DNA of 64,000 nucleotides from Sipunculus nudus (GCA_026874595.1 CM049317.1:11905882-11969881); one strand, 5' to 3'; positions 38,520-52,651 are shown, numbered from the stretch's first letter. Numbers and translations are program-made. Notes: generated from the letters alone by a model not told the origin.

Positions 38520-40218
38520 TATAATGTATTTGATATAAGTTTATGTTTACACTTTAAAAAAGCCTCATTATTTATCTGAACACTTCCTGGATCACAAGTA
38601 TGCTGTAGAATGAATTTCAATGGCTGAGTCCAAAATTTATATGCCCCGCCCCCACATTGCTCACCCCGTTATGAGTATGTAAATAATTTAATCTATGAGT
38701 ATGGCAAATATATATTGGATATGTTGCCGTTGATAAAACACAACCCATAATTTCTTACATATTTAGTTTGAATCACTTGCGGAGAGGCAGGCAAGTCAAG
38801 AGCAAAGAGGTGGCGGTGCGGCACATGACAGGATGCTTTTTTAAAATGTTTTAGTGGTTACAGAATTTATTATAACCTTATTTTGCAAGTTAGGTGGACT
38901 CATTTCAATCATTTTTCATTCTCGAGTCATCCCGGCCCGATGTCTGGGTGAGTAATGCCCTTTGCTTGGGCATATCACCGAGGAACCCCATAAGACGCAG
39001 CCGTATGGAAGTTAAACACAGCCGTTAAATTTAGCCTTCCCTTTAAGTCTTCTGTACGCTCACCCTTTGTGATAAATCTCACCGATGGTCGGCTGAAAAT
39101 GAATGTACGACCTGTCTGCTTTGAATATTGTGCTGTACATTAGGCCATAGAAAACAGAATTAACATATTGATTATCTGTAACATTAATTATTACGTTTAT
39201 TGACAACTGTCCTTGCTTCAATTCAACGTTTAAACATGTATTCTTATAAATTTAGCATAATTAAAATATGCCTCCTTAGAGTCCCTTGATATTATTACTT
39301 TGTCAATTACATGTTCCATATTAATTATGGTTAACTGACGAAGAAACGTTATTTTCATTAAACAACAACTGGCCCGATGTCAATGTTGCTCAACAGAATT
39401 TGACAAATAGGTGATGCATGTATTAATTATTGAAGATATAATCTGGTGAAAAAATATTTGTTATGTAACCTTCAAAAATGGGTAGAATGATATCCTGAGT
39501 GCTCATAGACATGCAGAAGTCCTCGGAAAATAGGTTACAAAGATCTTATTAAGACTATTTTACAATGAAGTCAGTTGATCTAAGTTGCAACGTGTCAAAC
39601 TGCTACGATTTGCGTTCATCCGACTTATTGGGTGCTCAAATCATGATCCTTCACATAGCTCACAAAATATAGGTTAGAGTAACTTACCTAGGGTAAAATT
39701 TTACGAGGAGCTCCCTGGATCTAGCTGAATTATAAGAGTCTAGGTCATTTTGTAACATATATAGCAAACATCTTTCACATATCTTGGAGAATATATTTCC
39801 ACTCGTAGATCAAACAGTATAGGCCTTCGTAGCTCAGATGTTAAAGGAGACCTACCAAGGACCTCCCCGGTTTTTACATTAGAAGGTTCTAGCTGACTGT
39901 CTTGTTTGTTCCAAATTCCTTTCAGGATAAAGGTCACTATTATTAAATTTCAGTTTTTAAAGGAGATTTGCCCAATCCTTCCCTGGACGTAACGTTGCAT
40001 TAGATAATTTTAGGCCTTACTTTTACAATTTGTGCCCACCTGACATTCATGGTTCTGAAATCATGTCTTTTATCTATAGCTTGTAGGATTTTGGTCACGG
40101 TGGCCTAATATCATATTTCCGTGACTATTTGCCCGGCCCTATCTGAATGTTACGTTAGAAGATTCTAGGCCTAGTGGAAACAATTTGTTCCCCGTCTGAC
40201 TGCTTAGATGCTCAAGTT

Positions 40219-40304
<86 letters not shown>

Positions 40305-40790
40305 GTGTGTTTTCAGTAAAAAACGGCCAGGACTCGATGAGTACAAACCTAAATCACGTGTACGACGATCATTTGACCAGCTGCCGTGGTGCCAGGCAAA
40401 CTTTCTGCGTTTTCTGTGCTCTCGGCGAGTCTCAGGATTATTCATGATTTAGTGAATTTGTGTAACCATAAGAACTCTAAGGATCATTACACCTTGTGCG
40501 TGGAATCCCTCTCCCGAAAATTGCTATTTTGATGTTATTATACTTTTATTTTTTCTACATACGCCTTTACCATTTATTCGAGTTTATGTGTTGGTTTCAG
40601 CCGGTTAAGTATAACTGGAATATCCACTCCTTCAGAGCTGTGAACGAGAGTTTTAAAGTTTTAGAAGCTAAGTAGCTTGAAGACGAGAAAACCAGACAGA
40701 GTCAGCAGTAAGCGAAGCGATTTGCACGCTTAGCGTTGGGTCAGAACTACGGCCGGGATAGTTGGGTTTTATAATTTAGTCCGTCCTTGC
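38520..40790. other. 3' flank of the ZU5-UPA copy, AGGTCA-family units, (TA)n
   Basis: No gene seen. 38925-39120 is an insertion relative to copy 1 and was not identified. 39470-40210 holds units of the AGGTCA repeat family. 40221-40301 is a long (TA)n. The region after 40310 may already be leader of the retroelement. Confidence 0.5.
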
Positions 40791-43500
40791 ATGGTAAGGC
40801 AATTGTGACCTACGCACAGTTAGCTGTTTGCGATGCCATAAACTGCGACAAGTTAGCGCTTTTAAAGCGCTGATGATGACTGAGGAAGGATATCGTAACA
40901 AGTTTTGTACTTTCAGGCCAGAGCTAGGCGAATCTCCCAGTCAGTTCGAGGTACGAGTTAGATGGTTATTTGTACGCTGGTAATTGGAAAGAGATGGCAT
41001 TCGAAGACGATGATTTCAACTTGCAAGTTGATACCAGGTCTGTCATACAAGCGTTGTACTATGATGTAGAACAGTGTAGAAATCAGACTAATGTGGTAGT
41101 CAGGAGGCTGAACCGAAGCATAAGCCCGAGTAATTGCCACCTGTTGTTCGGTAGTCCGAGTCGGAAATCGTCAGTTCCGTTAATCCGGAAAAATCAATGT
41201 CAGTCATTCGAAATGACTGGTCTGGAAATAAGCGGTAGTTCTTAACCCATTTGTGGGGGGTTATTGAAAGGCAAGGCAGCCAAAACGTAAGCGATTCCCT
41301 TTGTAGGAGTAAGTGAAACCTATGTGGATCCGGAACAGTTCACCGGACACAACGTCGAGTGTCGGTTGTTTGATGGATCCGTTAACCTACAACCATTGGT
41401 AGTGTAAATTGTCCCTATTTTGTTGAAACTAATAAAACGATGATAGTTGGGGATGGGGATGCCGTTGCAACTTAGCTTTAGGAAACGTATGCAGACCGCG
41501 GGACCGTGGGACCAGCATTGAAGTCTTATTGGAATTAAGATATAGTGTGTGACGTTTTGAGTCTCACCGTTAACACGTAGCCTGTCACGTGGCTGATGTG
41601 ATTCTGGCAGAATATTTGGAGGCTCAGGAAGGAGTTAAGTCGTAAGCTCTTTACTGGAAACTTCCTTAAACTTCTGCCGGAAGTCACTGCATTGTCCAGA
41701 ATAAAGACGACTATTTTAGTCAAAATTGCGCGAGAAAAACGCGAGAATCCTGATGGATCGAGGATCTTGGTCCCAAATCGATATGGGAAGATGTAATGAA
41801 GATGCCCCACGAACCGATTATGGCGGGCCATCAGGGCGTGTATCAAACACATAGACGCGTAAAGGCCCAGTTCTACTGGAAGGGAATGTAGGGCGATATA
41901 GTAGGGTTCTGCAAGTCGTGTCCCATATGTCAGAAAACTATACCGTAAGGCAAAGAGCCCGGAGCCACGTTGGGAAAGATGCCTCCTATCGAGGCCCTTG
42001 GCGTAGGATTGCCAAAATCTGGTCAGACCGATCAAACCCGCGTCAGAAATTTATATATACTGACCATCATAGACTTCACTTAGCGCTATCCAGAGGCAGT
42101 GGCACTGCGACCGAAGTCAACGCGTTAGGCAAGTGTAGTAGTGCAATCGGAAGTACTCACAGCCATTTACGTCTGACCTCATGAGAAAAGACCTCATAGG
42201 GAAAGCAACTAACTACCACACCATATCATTGTCTGTATCCCGATGCTACCAGGAGGGTAAGTTGCGCAGAGGGAGTCGACGAAACCTCAACGTTACCTGT
42301 CCGTAGCCAAAACGAACGTGACGTAGGGATCAATATAGAGCTAGGCAAGCGACAACCGCCCTTATACTGGAATTTAGCTTAACTAAACTCACCTATGTTA
42401 TCTAGTGTAACATTTTCCTCTGTGGACCCATACACTAGTGAAGTCGAAACCCCTAAGTGCTCCGTTTGAGTTGATAGAGACTATGCCTGCAGAAATTAAC
42501 GATATGCTAAATAAGCCATATTCGAGAAAGCAGAGTCACCATTCATTATGCTGCGCACATCGGATAGAAAGACCAGATTCGTAATCGATTTCCGTATATT
42601 GAACAAGTCGTTAGTGTATAATCCGAAACCGATATCATAGCCGGAAACACTATTCACGGAGGTAGCCAAAAGCAGATACTTTGCGAAGATCGGTCTGATA
42701 TACTGACAGATTATGATACTTTTAAGACAAAACTACATTTGTAACGCCTGACGGACATTGCCAGTTCAGGGTTATTCTATTCGGTTACGTGACGACAGGC
42801 GCAGTGTTTACCCTTATGAGAGGGAAGTTGTTCAACGACATCTCAAACGTAATATGCTATATAGACGACATGCTAGTACACGCTCATTGAAGTGCTAGCT
42901 AAGCAATATGGGCACTGGATATTTAGAAGCTAACCCGTCTCTGCTCAAGGAAACCCAGAGCACAGACAGACAACCAAGAAAGCCTTGCGAGCCTTTCTAG
43001 GCCTTACCGAATATTATTGGAAGTTCCGACCTATGTCGAAATAGCAGTGCCATGAACTGACCCTTACTAGAAATGGCTGCTAGTTGATCCTTCCATTCTG
43101 ACACTAACCGAATTCATTAGGAGGTTTTACCTGTAATGAGACGTGTCGAGTGTCGGGATAGGGAGTCCTTATGCAGGAGTTAGATGGGATGATGCATCCT
43201 ATAGCTTATGCGCGTAGACAGATACTGGTCATAGAAAGAAATTACTCTCTCCTCGAGCGTAAAGGTTTTGCAATTGTTTGGGCTGTTAAAAATATAAGAT
43301 GTACTTGTCATGTAGATTGTTCTCTTTCCAAACAAACCTTAAGGCATCAAGTGTATCAGTAAGGCCAAGTAAGTAAACAAGAGGGTAATCACATTGGCTT
43401 AAGTGTTAGATGAGATCAGGTTTGATGTACAGGCTGTCACTGGTAAGTTTAATAATGTGCCAGACATCTTAAGAAAGTTACCAGAGTGTTGATCTGCATT
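40790..43500 (+). mobile_element. Decayed Ty3/Gypsy-like retroelement with integrase before RT (Gmr1-like order)
   Basis: Order by position. Gag-like at about 40790-41244: HGKAIVTYAQL, then TEEGYRNKFCTFRPELGESP and WKEMAFEDDDFNLQVDT. Possible protease at 41300-41440. Integrase at about 41740-42180: HHCC zinc finger (PHEPIMAGHQGVYQTHRRV, FYWKGM, FCKSCPICQ), then core-like sequence. Reverse transcriptase at about 42440-42890: INDMLNK, VIDFRILNKSLVYNPKPIS, YFAKIGL, and the catalytic box CYIDDMLVH at 42855-42881. RNase H at about 43165-43300: PIAYARRQILVIERNYSLLE, then AIVWAV. Many stops and frameshifts, so it is dead. Integrase upstream of RT is the Gmr1-clade arrangement, unlike ordinary Ty3/Gypsy. 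I found no convincing LTR pair. Confidence 0.75.
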
Positions 43501-44363
43501 TGATATTGTGGATATTTGTTAAGACAGACATTGAATGTAGATATAAGTTGATATATTGTATAATGTTTTCACATAGCATTTGGAGGATCGAGAATGGTGA
43601 CTTATTAATTTTTTATTATAGGATGGCGCATTCAAGTGAGGATAGTAGCACCAGATGATTTTTTTTCTATAATTTGTTGTACATTGGTATTCTGTATCAT
43701 GTAAGCGTGGAAAAGTGGGTTTTGAAAACCCATATTTCTTATGTTAGTTTCAGTACTGTTTTAATTCCCTGAATAATGGTTCTTTCTGGTTTTGGTCTAG
43801 ACGGTTACTACATAAGCGTTGCTTGTTGTAGACTTCAGAGGCAACGTACCTGCATGTTCGTTTTTATTTGACATACCTTTGTCCCTTGAGGTGTGTCAAT
43901 TTTAGTATTCGTACAGGCGACATAAAATTGTAAGGTGATAGGCTAAGATCGGTCAGGATTTGGGTCGTAAGCATCTGTTGATTGCTGGAAACGGAAAGTA
44001 TAGCCCAAATCGCCTAGGTCGGCGCTCTAAATGGTGTAGTTTGAAAGTTTGTTGGTCCAGAGGAGGGTCCCAGATTGTCTGTGAACTGATCAGCCAAGGA
44101 ACGATTTCGCGGTTTATTGTATGTCAGCGTCTGCGAAGCCCGGCAAAAAGACCAGGATAAGTGATACGCTGATCATTGTGAATGGTACAAATATTGCCTT
44201 GTGCGGTGATATATTCGGGTACAGAGTACTGGATATATCCGTATAAATAAATGGTTCTTTAAATAAATAAGGTGTACAAATATATTTCAGTTTATCAAAG
44301 GATTACTTGAATATATTTACAGCAGGCCCATTTCAGTGTTCATTGAGTGTTTTATAAATATAG

Positions 44364-44423
<60 letters not shown>

Positions 44424-45293
44424 ACAGAATAAGTGGCTATGCATGAGAGAAATGATATATTTATTTTTCATTATATTTTTACTTGTCACTTTTTGTGTAT
44501 CCTATTGTTTTCACGTGATAAAGAAAAAAAATGCAAAAAGCACATGATGTACCATTTTGCACATGGGGCTGCCACGATAAATCTGTATGTGACAAACGGC
44601 TAACAGTGTAGCTCGTGTTATCTTTAGGTAACAAGAGTCACATATTTTATTTTCACGGAGATCTGGATTGTCATTTGTTACATCAATCCTACAGTTATTA
44701 AATACATCTATGCTGTATCAATCAGCATATTTTGCAGCTCTCTTTTGCCTCCTAGCTCTAGACTATTCTGCACACATGAGACAGACAATGCATGTGAAAG
44801 TCAAGTGCAGTGCCCCCGGTTCAGATTTTACACTTGCCATAGTGCTCAAATTAATTAAAAATCAAGAAATGAATAGTAATCAATACCACTGAGGTAAAAT
44901 CCTTCATTGATTTCTATTTCATACAGTATAATAGCAGTTGTTCCATGCAATTAACATAAAATCTATAAATTGGTGCAAGCAATATACAACAAATATGTTC
45001 CAGTGTTTTTGTTGTGTCCTCTTAATACTTATATTGACTACAAAATGAGAACGTTTTAAACATTTTGCATAAAGACACACCAGGCTTGTCCATATCATGG
45101 ATACTCGAGCCACGATGAAGATCGGTACGAATCATAAAATGAGGAAATTTACCTCTTTTGCATATAGCATGTGACCGATATCAGTTTTTTTACTAGTTAT
45201 ACTTTCCCTTTTAATATCCTGCTTTTTTATAAAGACGTGAAAGGGTTTACAAAACTGGCATACTTATGAGCAGTCATGAAACTAATATAATCT
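43501..45293. other. Retroelement 3' flank and intergenic DNA
   Basis: 43610-43725 resembles 22460-22580 and may be LTR or UTR. (TA)n lies at 44367-44417. No exon chain seen. Confidence 0.45.
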
Positions 45294-45612
45294 TATACTA
45301 TGTATATAGTTAGCTTGATTTCATGATGTACTACAGTACTGTTCCAGTAGGAACAGAAGGATTACTTGATATTACCTGCTGTGTAATATCAAGTAATCCT
45401 ACAAATCCTAACCAAAGAAACACAATAGCTACCTGGTCCACGAAAACCTTAACGAACCCAATAACCCAAGCTTAATTCAGCTAATTTAAACGGACAAAAT
45501 TCACACATTATCATTTCAGTTTGTACCTGAGAATTGGGCCGGCTAGCAAGCTGAACCCACGAAACAGTACTGTAGTACATCATGAAATCAAGCTAACTAT
45601 ACACATAGTATA
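45294..45612. mobile_element. MITE with 50-bp terminal inverted repeats
   Basis: The left end, 45294-45343 (TATACTATGTATATAGTTAG...), is the reverse complement of the right end, 45563-45612, with one mismatch in 50. Inside is a second perfect inverted repeat of 17 bp (45359-45375 with 45383-45399, GGATTACTTGATATTAC). No coding capacity. Near-identity of the ends suggests recent insertion or selection on the hairpin. The superfamily was not determined; flanking TA-rich DNA hides any target duplication. Confidence 0.8.
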
Positions 45613-47404
45613 ATATTATATATAATATTATATATATGTGTGTATAATTTTTTAAACTGTTACACATTTGCTCGCCTATTTGCAACTTAACCTAAACATA
45701 CTCATAATATCATCATGGGCTACTCTGGCAAAGATCGTTTCCGACTTAAGCACAAGAACCGGGATTAACACGCCTGAGTCTGTACAAGAAGCATATAGCA
45801 ATATACCTGGGTCAATTGTGTTTGCCAGGCACACACATACACACACCAATATAATGATAAATTGACACTCTTACATGATGGCAGCAGATAAAGTCTGGTG
45901 GTGACCTGTTACTTTATCGGCGAACACTGTAACCTAATTTGCATAGGTCGACCTAAGGGCCTGCCCTTTCTTTAATCACTGAGGGAACCAGGCTGACACA
46001 TACTTGTGCACAAATATATGCTCAAGTGGAGGATAAACATACTCTAATGAATTAAAAAAATACCGGTAAGGATGAAAGGCAGGGGCAAAATACCGTCGAA
46101 AGCTTACGGTTATAATAGAAACCACGTGAACTCATTAACTAGATTCATTCCGTGCATGAACACTTGAACAAAGTTCTACACAAATGTAGACGCCTTGATT
46201 TTTTACTTGCACGCAATCTTCTGTTCTGTCTTGACCATAGAAAAAAGTTTGCTGATGTTGCTTTAAGTATATAATGAAATGCTTTTAAGTTTTCCCCTGA
46301 CCCAACCACAAAACATATTCACTTAATAAATCGAAGCAATGGTTTGCAGGTACAAATGTCCTTTGTGTGAAAATGCGCGCATAGTGCAACGAATTCTATT
46401 AAGATCTTGTACATAATTCATTAGCTAAAATGAAAATGAATCAAGCTAAATCCATCCTTTTTTATCTGACTATACATGAAAAACGTTTGCATGAATTTGA
46501 ATGAAGTTTACGATCAGGTCAGTCGAGGGGTACATAACCGGTTTTTAAGATTTTGAATTGACAGGTTCCACGTAAAAGTGGGTCGTTATGGTGTAGACAG
46601 ATTAATTCTTCTTTGAACGTTCCCTGGCACACATTATTTAAGTTCCTAAAGGGATGGAATTGAGTTTATTCCAAATGTTATGTGTTCTGGAATGATATTG
46701 AATGGAAAACACGAACCTGATATTATTACGCTGTATCTATTGTTCCAAGCGTGACACTAATGTGTGGTTCAGGTTTCACTGCATTGATAGAAATTACAAT
46801 ACTAGTGACCCTGTAACTATAATAACATAAAATATAATATGTGATCGCAATATGTTATAATGTTTATTCATGTAATCTCCCATTTATGATTTTGTAAAAC
46901 CGTTAAAAAAATCTAATATGAAGTTATTTTCTGAACATAGATTAAAAGATAAAAGTATGTTTTATTTTGTTGAAAAATAAAATGGAACTGGCTTTAATTG
47001 ATTTAAAGGTTGTAGATGTTTCTTTTTTAGAATGATATAAAGGATTAGCGATGAGAATTTTAAACATAATAACCTACGATGTATTATTATAATGGGCATG
47101 ATATAACCAATATTTATAATACATAGTGCTAACTAAAAGATCAGGTTTCATGCGGGCATAAAGTCAGATACACGATCGACAGACAGTCATCGTGTGTTAC
47201 CGTGTCAGGGGTCATTCGATTGAACATTTGCCTGGCGCTTTTGTTTTCCTAGTATGATAAGGGGCATGTGGGGTTTCGCTTGTCAGAAGTGCTGTTGAAG
47301 AGCAAGTCCCTCCTGATATGAATATTTAGGTACTCTTTGTTATGTACTTGGATCTTGTGTAGTAACGTAACGTTTCAGCATCTGTGTCATAAGTATTGAT
47401 ATAA

Positions 47405-47570
47405 CAATGATAATCATAATAATAGTAATAATATTTTTTTTGCTATTATTATTATTATGACTATTGTTATTATTTTTATTATTATTATTTGAATTGTTAT
47501 CATTATTATATGGTTTATAATATCATGATAAAAACGTAAGGTTTCAGCATTTGTGTCATTATTATTATTG

Positions 47571-47620
<50 letters not shown>

Positions 47621-47745
47621 TTAATAATAATAAAAATAATTATTATGTTGATTATTGTTATTACTATTATTGTTGTTGTTATAATAATAATAATTATAGT
47701 AATAAAAATATTATTGTTATTATTATTATTATTGTTATACTTATA
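47405..47745. repeat. Compound AAT/ATT microsatellite
   Basis: Trinucleotide runs that switch from (AAT/ATA) to (ATT) within 350 bases, so the two halves are self-complementary. The sister unit has the equivalent array at 56140-56293. Confidence 0.9.
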
Positions 47746-49379
47746 TGCCTTATTATATAATACTATTTTATCTCAGGGATACAGATTGTTTTCTAAACTG
47801 AATCATCCCTTGAACTATTTTTCTATTTTCATAAGATTATGATAGTCTTAATTGTAATCACTTATAATACAATATCTTTTTCCGGATATTACAGAAATTT
47901 CTATACCTATATTATTATTATCTACATGTTATAGTGTGTCATTATTATCTACATGTTATAGTGTGTCTTATTGATCTTACACTGCGATATAGATGTTAGG
48001 TGTAAGATTGGGTCTGCTTGGACAAGGTGCTCAGCAAAACAGATACAACTATATGTTTAATCATATGTCAGTAGATATAAGTTCATATTAAAGTTCCCCC
48101 ACAAATATAAAAAGTATTAATTCAGAACTACACTTACGATCATATCTATTTCGTCTATGGAAGCAATCCTTGTTTCCTAGTAAAAATGAAGACAATTGGC
48201 AATATTGACAATAGACAATATTTGTGTAAATGTGTATATTTATATATCATGTATATATGCATGCGTGTATAATGGGTATATGTATAAATGTTTGTGCGCA
48301 TGTATGTATATATCTGTACAGTACATATGTATATATATATGTCTGTTAGTGTGTAGATATGAATATGTAGGTATATATATAACGTATTTCATATATGTAT
48401 AAACATGTGCGTGTCTAATTTTTTTTATTTTTATGCATATTATGTGTATAGTGACCTATGCATGTGTGTATTTGGACCGTAAGTGTGACATCAAGCATAA
48501 TCTATGTATAAGAGCCGCCTTTTTCAGACGACCACTCAACAACTATTCTCATATTGAACCATTAAAACAAACTTTATTGGAATATTGTAAACAGACTTTT
48601 ACTAAACCTTTGTAATGAGGCATATAAGCCCTGTTGAAGAAGCTTGCAACAGAAAACATGTTTTTCAGACTTTTTATTTATAAAGATCATTTAAAGATGG
48701 AAAACTGACTAGTAGAACCTTCTTGTTGTCGGGCTTCACAAAATTATCATTACAAATATGTACACACATATATAGAGTGAATGCAATCTAAGGCCACGCA
48801 ATTCTGGATATCAATGTATGCTGACAACATCTAACAATAAAATAACCAGAGACTAAGGAGACTTGGAACAGTCAAAGTGAATAGCAGGATATCAAATTAG
48901 TAAAATAACATACAAGTTAATTTCCAATCATGTGATATACAAACATTTGTATTTGTACAAACACTCTACAATGTTGTAGTTTGGAACTAGACTTCTTTAT
49001 ATTCGCATGTTATGGTTCAGCATATTGCTTTTAATACCATAAAACATATTAAACTTCATTAAAAAAAAGAAAAGCAACTTATAAATGTATAGATATTAGC
49101 TGGTTTATTGTTAATACATAATGTATTGATTAATATGTCAATATTAATAAATATTCATAAATATTATTGATAAATAAATAATCAAATATCTACACCAGTA
49201 TGACGGCTTATTAAGATATAATTATTTTTTCGTAGGTTTTAGACTCCACATAACGTAATTCATCGATAGTACACCCCGAATGCAAGCGTTTTGCACTTTG
49301 TATTCAAACAATAAGTGCTAATTCTTATGAAAAATCTCAGAGTTTGAACTCCTCAGAAAAGTAGAAAACACTTTATGTA

Positions 49380-52340
49380 CCCCGATCATTGACATATACA
49401 ACGTCTATGTTAAAACCTAATCTGATTTTGGTCTCTTGGGTCCCTCTCATATTCCGCAAAAGGTGATATACAGCTATAAATGGTTGATTGAGTAATCCAT
49501 GCCTCTGGCAAGGACGTATGCCTGGAAACAAATGAAGAAGTCAGATATAATGTATAGACTCTTGTGGAAGAACAATAATTCGTCATGATATTAATGCTAA
49601 CTTGCGACTCAAGGGCCATGACGATCAGCTAAAGATGTATTACCAGGCATTGAATACGCCACTTTGAAATTTAAGGAGAATAAATGCTGAAATTAATTCC
49701 GATATAGAGGCACTCTAAACTAGATAATATAGGCCTGCTTCCGGGTTTTCTGAGAAAATGTATAATATCCTAATGTGAAGCAGGAATTTAGTGTCAAAAG
49801 CTGCTTTCTTTGTCCTGCTACATAGAGAAATTAGCAAAAAATGCATTAAAACCTTAATTATTGTATGCTAATCCCAATACAGAATCGGCTGAATATACTA
49901 ATAAGCGTCTTAGCTTTCAATGCGCCAAAATACTTGCTTTCTCACTTTACCTCAGATAATGAGAATATAGGTCACTGTGACCTATTTTTGAATTATATAT
50001 GAAATCCCTCTGGGACTATCAGCCTATTAAGGTTGAACTTTGGTATATTACTTTTGTATCTTGTGTTCTTTAAGATCGATGAATACTCTAATATAAAAAA
50101 TACAAATTAAGATATCGACAGCAGTCATCAGAAACAGATAAAGTTCTGCAAGAATAATTACATATCTTAATTTACTGACCTAAGTTGTTAAAACACAGCT
50201 TTTTCTTCCATAACCTGTGGACTAATGGCCATAGTGACATACTTCTTCGGTTAAAACGCAGGACCTGTCAACACGTAAGGTTTAAACTTTCTGTTTCTGT
50301 TATCCATAATATGCCCTGTTAAGAGATTGCAGGACGAATGACGGTCAAAGGGTCATTCCGATAGCTCAGGATAAGTACAGTAAATAAAAATAAAAATCTG
50401 TGCTTTAATTGTCCTATCTAAATCGTGATCAAAACATGTTCATATAAACTCTATTGCGTTTATTATTTTGAACTGTAGGTTTACACCTTGATACAAATAC
50501 AGCCCATCGGAAACAACCATTATATTATCAAATAATATTGATTTCTATTAGAAATATTTTATCATTAAATTCATTAGCGACATAGATGTTAGACATATCA
50601 TTCTGTCCATGACAAAAATAATTTTACTTTTCATAATGATGCTAACATTATTGCATTACATAGGCACACAGAATATCAAACATTACACGTTAATTTAACA
50701 TAAAGTGGACAGAGTGTTTTAGGTTCATTCATTCAATGGCAAAGCAGGGCCGTTCCTCAGGTAAATTTTGATATCTTCTGACAATATAGAATGTCCTATT
50801 TACAATGTACAACGAGTTGATTATGGTGACAAATAGTAAGAGCAGTTCGGCAATTAGACTGGAGTGCTACCTTTCTGCTGGTTTGTAGTTTTCCCGTGTC
50901 TGACTGACACTGGCCATTCTCCTGTCAGTTCGAATCCGGCCACTCCGGGTGGATGTGAAAAATATCCGTACACTTGAGACATGGGCAGGTATAATTCTCA
51001 TCAAACCTGACGGCCATTTGAACTCCTTGGACACTGCCATGGATATGCTGAAACATTTAGCTGAATAATAAAAGATCAATAAAATAGATAAATTAATGTA
51101 AAATCAAAACAGGCTCTCGACCGAGAATAATGAATTTAACCATAAGAAAAAATATTTCACCATTATTTTTTTATCTATGATATCTGCAAGCATATTGTTG
51201 AAGTGAAGATCAGGTAAAGATCACATTAAAATCTAATATGTAAACATACAGCCTTTGTCCGTCTCTTTGGTGGCCAACTAATTTTGTGTAACATTGGTCA
51301 TCACAATCTATCTCAAAATGAAGGTCATGTTTAGCGAAAATGCCTACAACCTTGATGCATTCGACCCCAGGCCACCTAGTTTTATTTTAGATTTTATTTA
51401 GCAGCGTTGTACTTAAGGAGAGGATTTGTTTCCTCAGCAATGTATCGCATAAGAACAGGATATGTTTCTTCAACTTCTTTAAATGGGTAAACAAGGTCAA
51501 GAAAATAACAAATTAAAAATCTAATGCGATTTGTATGCAATGGCAGATTCAGTTTATTTTTGTGCACTTTACCAAGTGTCCTCTAAGTTTTATATGTAAC
51601 GTGAAATACTGGTTGAAAAAAGCTTTTATGCTAATGACATTAATTCAAAATTAACAGATTTCTGAGAGAATTCTCAAATTAATTACTTTAAAAAAATCCG
51701 TTAAATAATGAGAGGTCTTAATAAAATACAAATACTAGTGAGTTCCTGAAATTCAGATTCCCTTGTATAATCCACAATATTTTTCGGAAGTGTGCATGTT
51801 TAGGCAGATAAAATGCCTTTTACAATAATTTAAATCTCATTTTCATATATTTTGTAAATCATGTTTTTATCTGAGAATCATGACAATGTCCCATTTTGAA
51901 GTGCTTATGATCGAAGTACTTTGATTGCTGATCTTTTCTGAACAGCGTGGTCCAATCGTAGTGTTCCTTGGACATTATCTTTATTTCCAAATATTTCAAT
52001 TGTACTTTCTTCTTCTGGGGCAATTTCTTAGAAGTGAACGGAAAATATAAGCATTACCTATAATTTTGTGTATAAGAAACAGGAACATAGCAGCTAAAAC
52101 TATGCTAGGGCATCGTGATATTGAAAAAAAATGTATCAGAACCCTTCTGAAGTCATACAATCACGAGAAATCGTTAATTCCCACCAGTGCCGCAATGATC
52201 TTACTGAGTTTTGTCTTATGAACCTTAGATCTCTTTAGTGTCTCGTTAACCGTCACGTCTAGTCTCTCACTTGTGATTAATTCTTGAGCTTGTAATTTCA
52301 TACACTTCTCTTCCTCTTCAGGGTTTGGTCTCTATAAATA
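49380..52340 (-). pseudogene. ZU5-UPA receptor tail pseudogene, minus unit 1
   Basis: Minus-strand relics in transcription order. About 52340-52145: exon-like block (RPNPEEEEKCMKLQAQELIT, stop after GINDFS). About 51990-51680: ZU5, fragments only. 51047-50871: UPA exon, the same 177 nt as its intact sister, with HIHGSVQGVQMAVRF but a TGA after EWPDSN. 49521 to about 49380: last exon, frameshifted by one base early, then NQPF, NIDVVYVNDRGT and a stop. Splice borders of the two UPA exons are kept (TTTCAG|CAT, AAG|GTAGCA). No transmembrane or lectin exons lie upstream. The unit is cut off at about 52.8 kb by flank-type sequence. Similarity to 57577-61037 is high. Confidence 0.75.
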
Positions 52341-52651
52341 AGAAATATCCATAAAAAACTGTTACAGTTTGGTGACAGATATCATCCTGATAAACTTCAG
52401 AAAAATAAACATGTCCGATGAGTGCTCTTTAGAGCAACTTGATACAATTTAAAACGCCATTATATCGCATTATTAACATGCATCTATATGTTTACGCTGT
52501 TTCTGCTCCAACTGTTGCGTGGAAGGAAATTCGCACTAAGCAAAAACATGTTAACAGTTTTCCTTTAATGAACGACATGCAAAACTGCTCTCAAAGACAC
52601 ATATTACATATATATTGATAAAATTAATAATATATATATATATATATATAT

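Larger units (their letters stand above)
30200..40200. repeat. Segmental duplication, copy 2
   Basis: Counterpart of 11890-21950. Copy-specific differences include a SINE-like insertion at about 33660-33830, a 1.07-kb internal tandem duplication (from about 34973) and an insertion of about 195 bp at 38925-39120. The SINE at 20985-21340 is missing from this copy. Confidence 0.8.

Noticed and set aside
38925-39120. 5S rRNA-like fragment (GGAAGTTAAACACAGCC resembles the 5S internal control region)
   Set aside because: The similarity is confined to about a dozen bases and the rest of 5S is not present.
40208-40447. Short open frames with long IYIYIY runs, here and at 6985, 33542 and 44347
   Set aside because: They are translations of TA microsatellites.
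41535-42035. 166-codon minus-strand open frame
   Set aside because: It is antisense to the integrase region of the decayed retroelement, whose motifs are clear on the plus strand.
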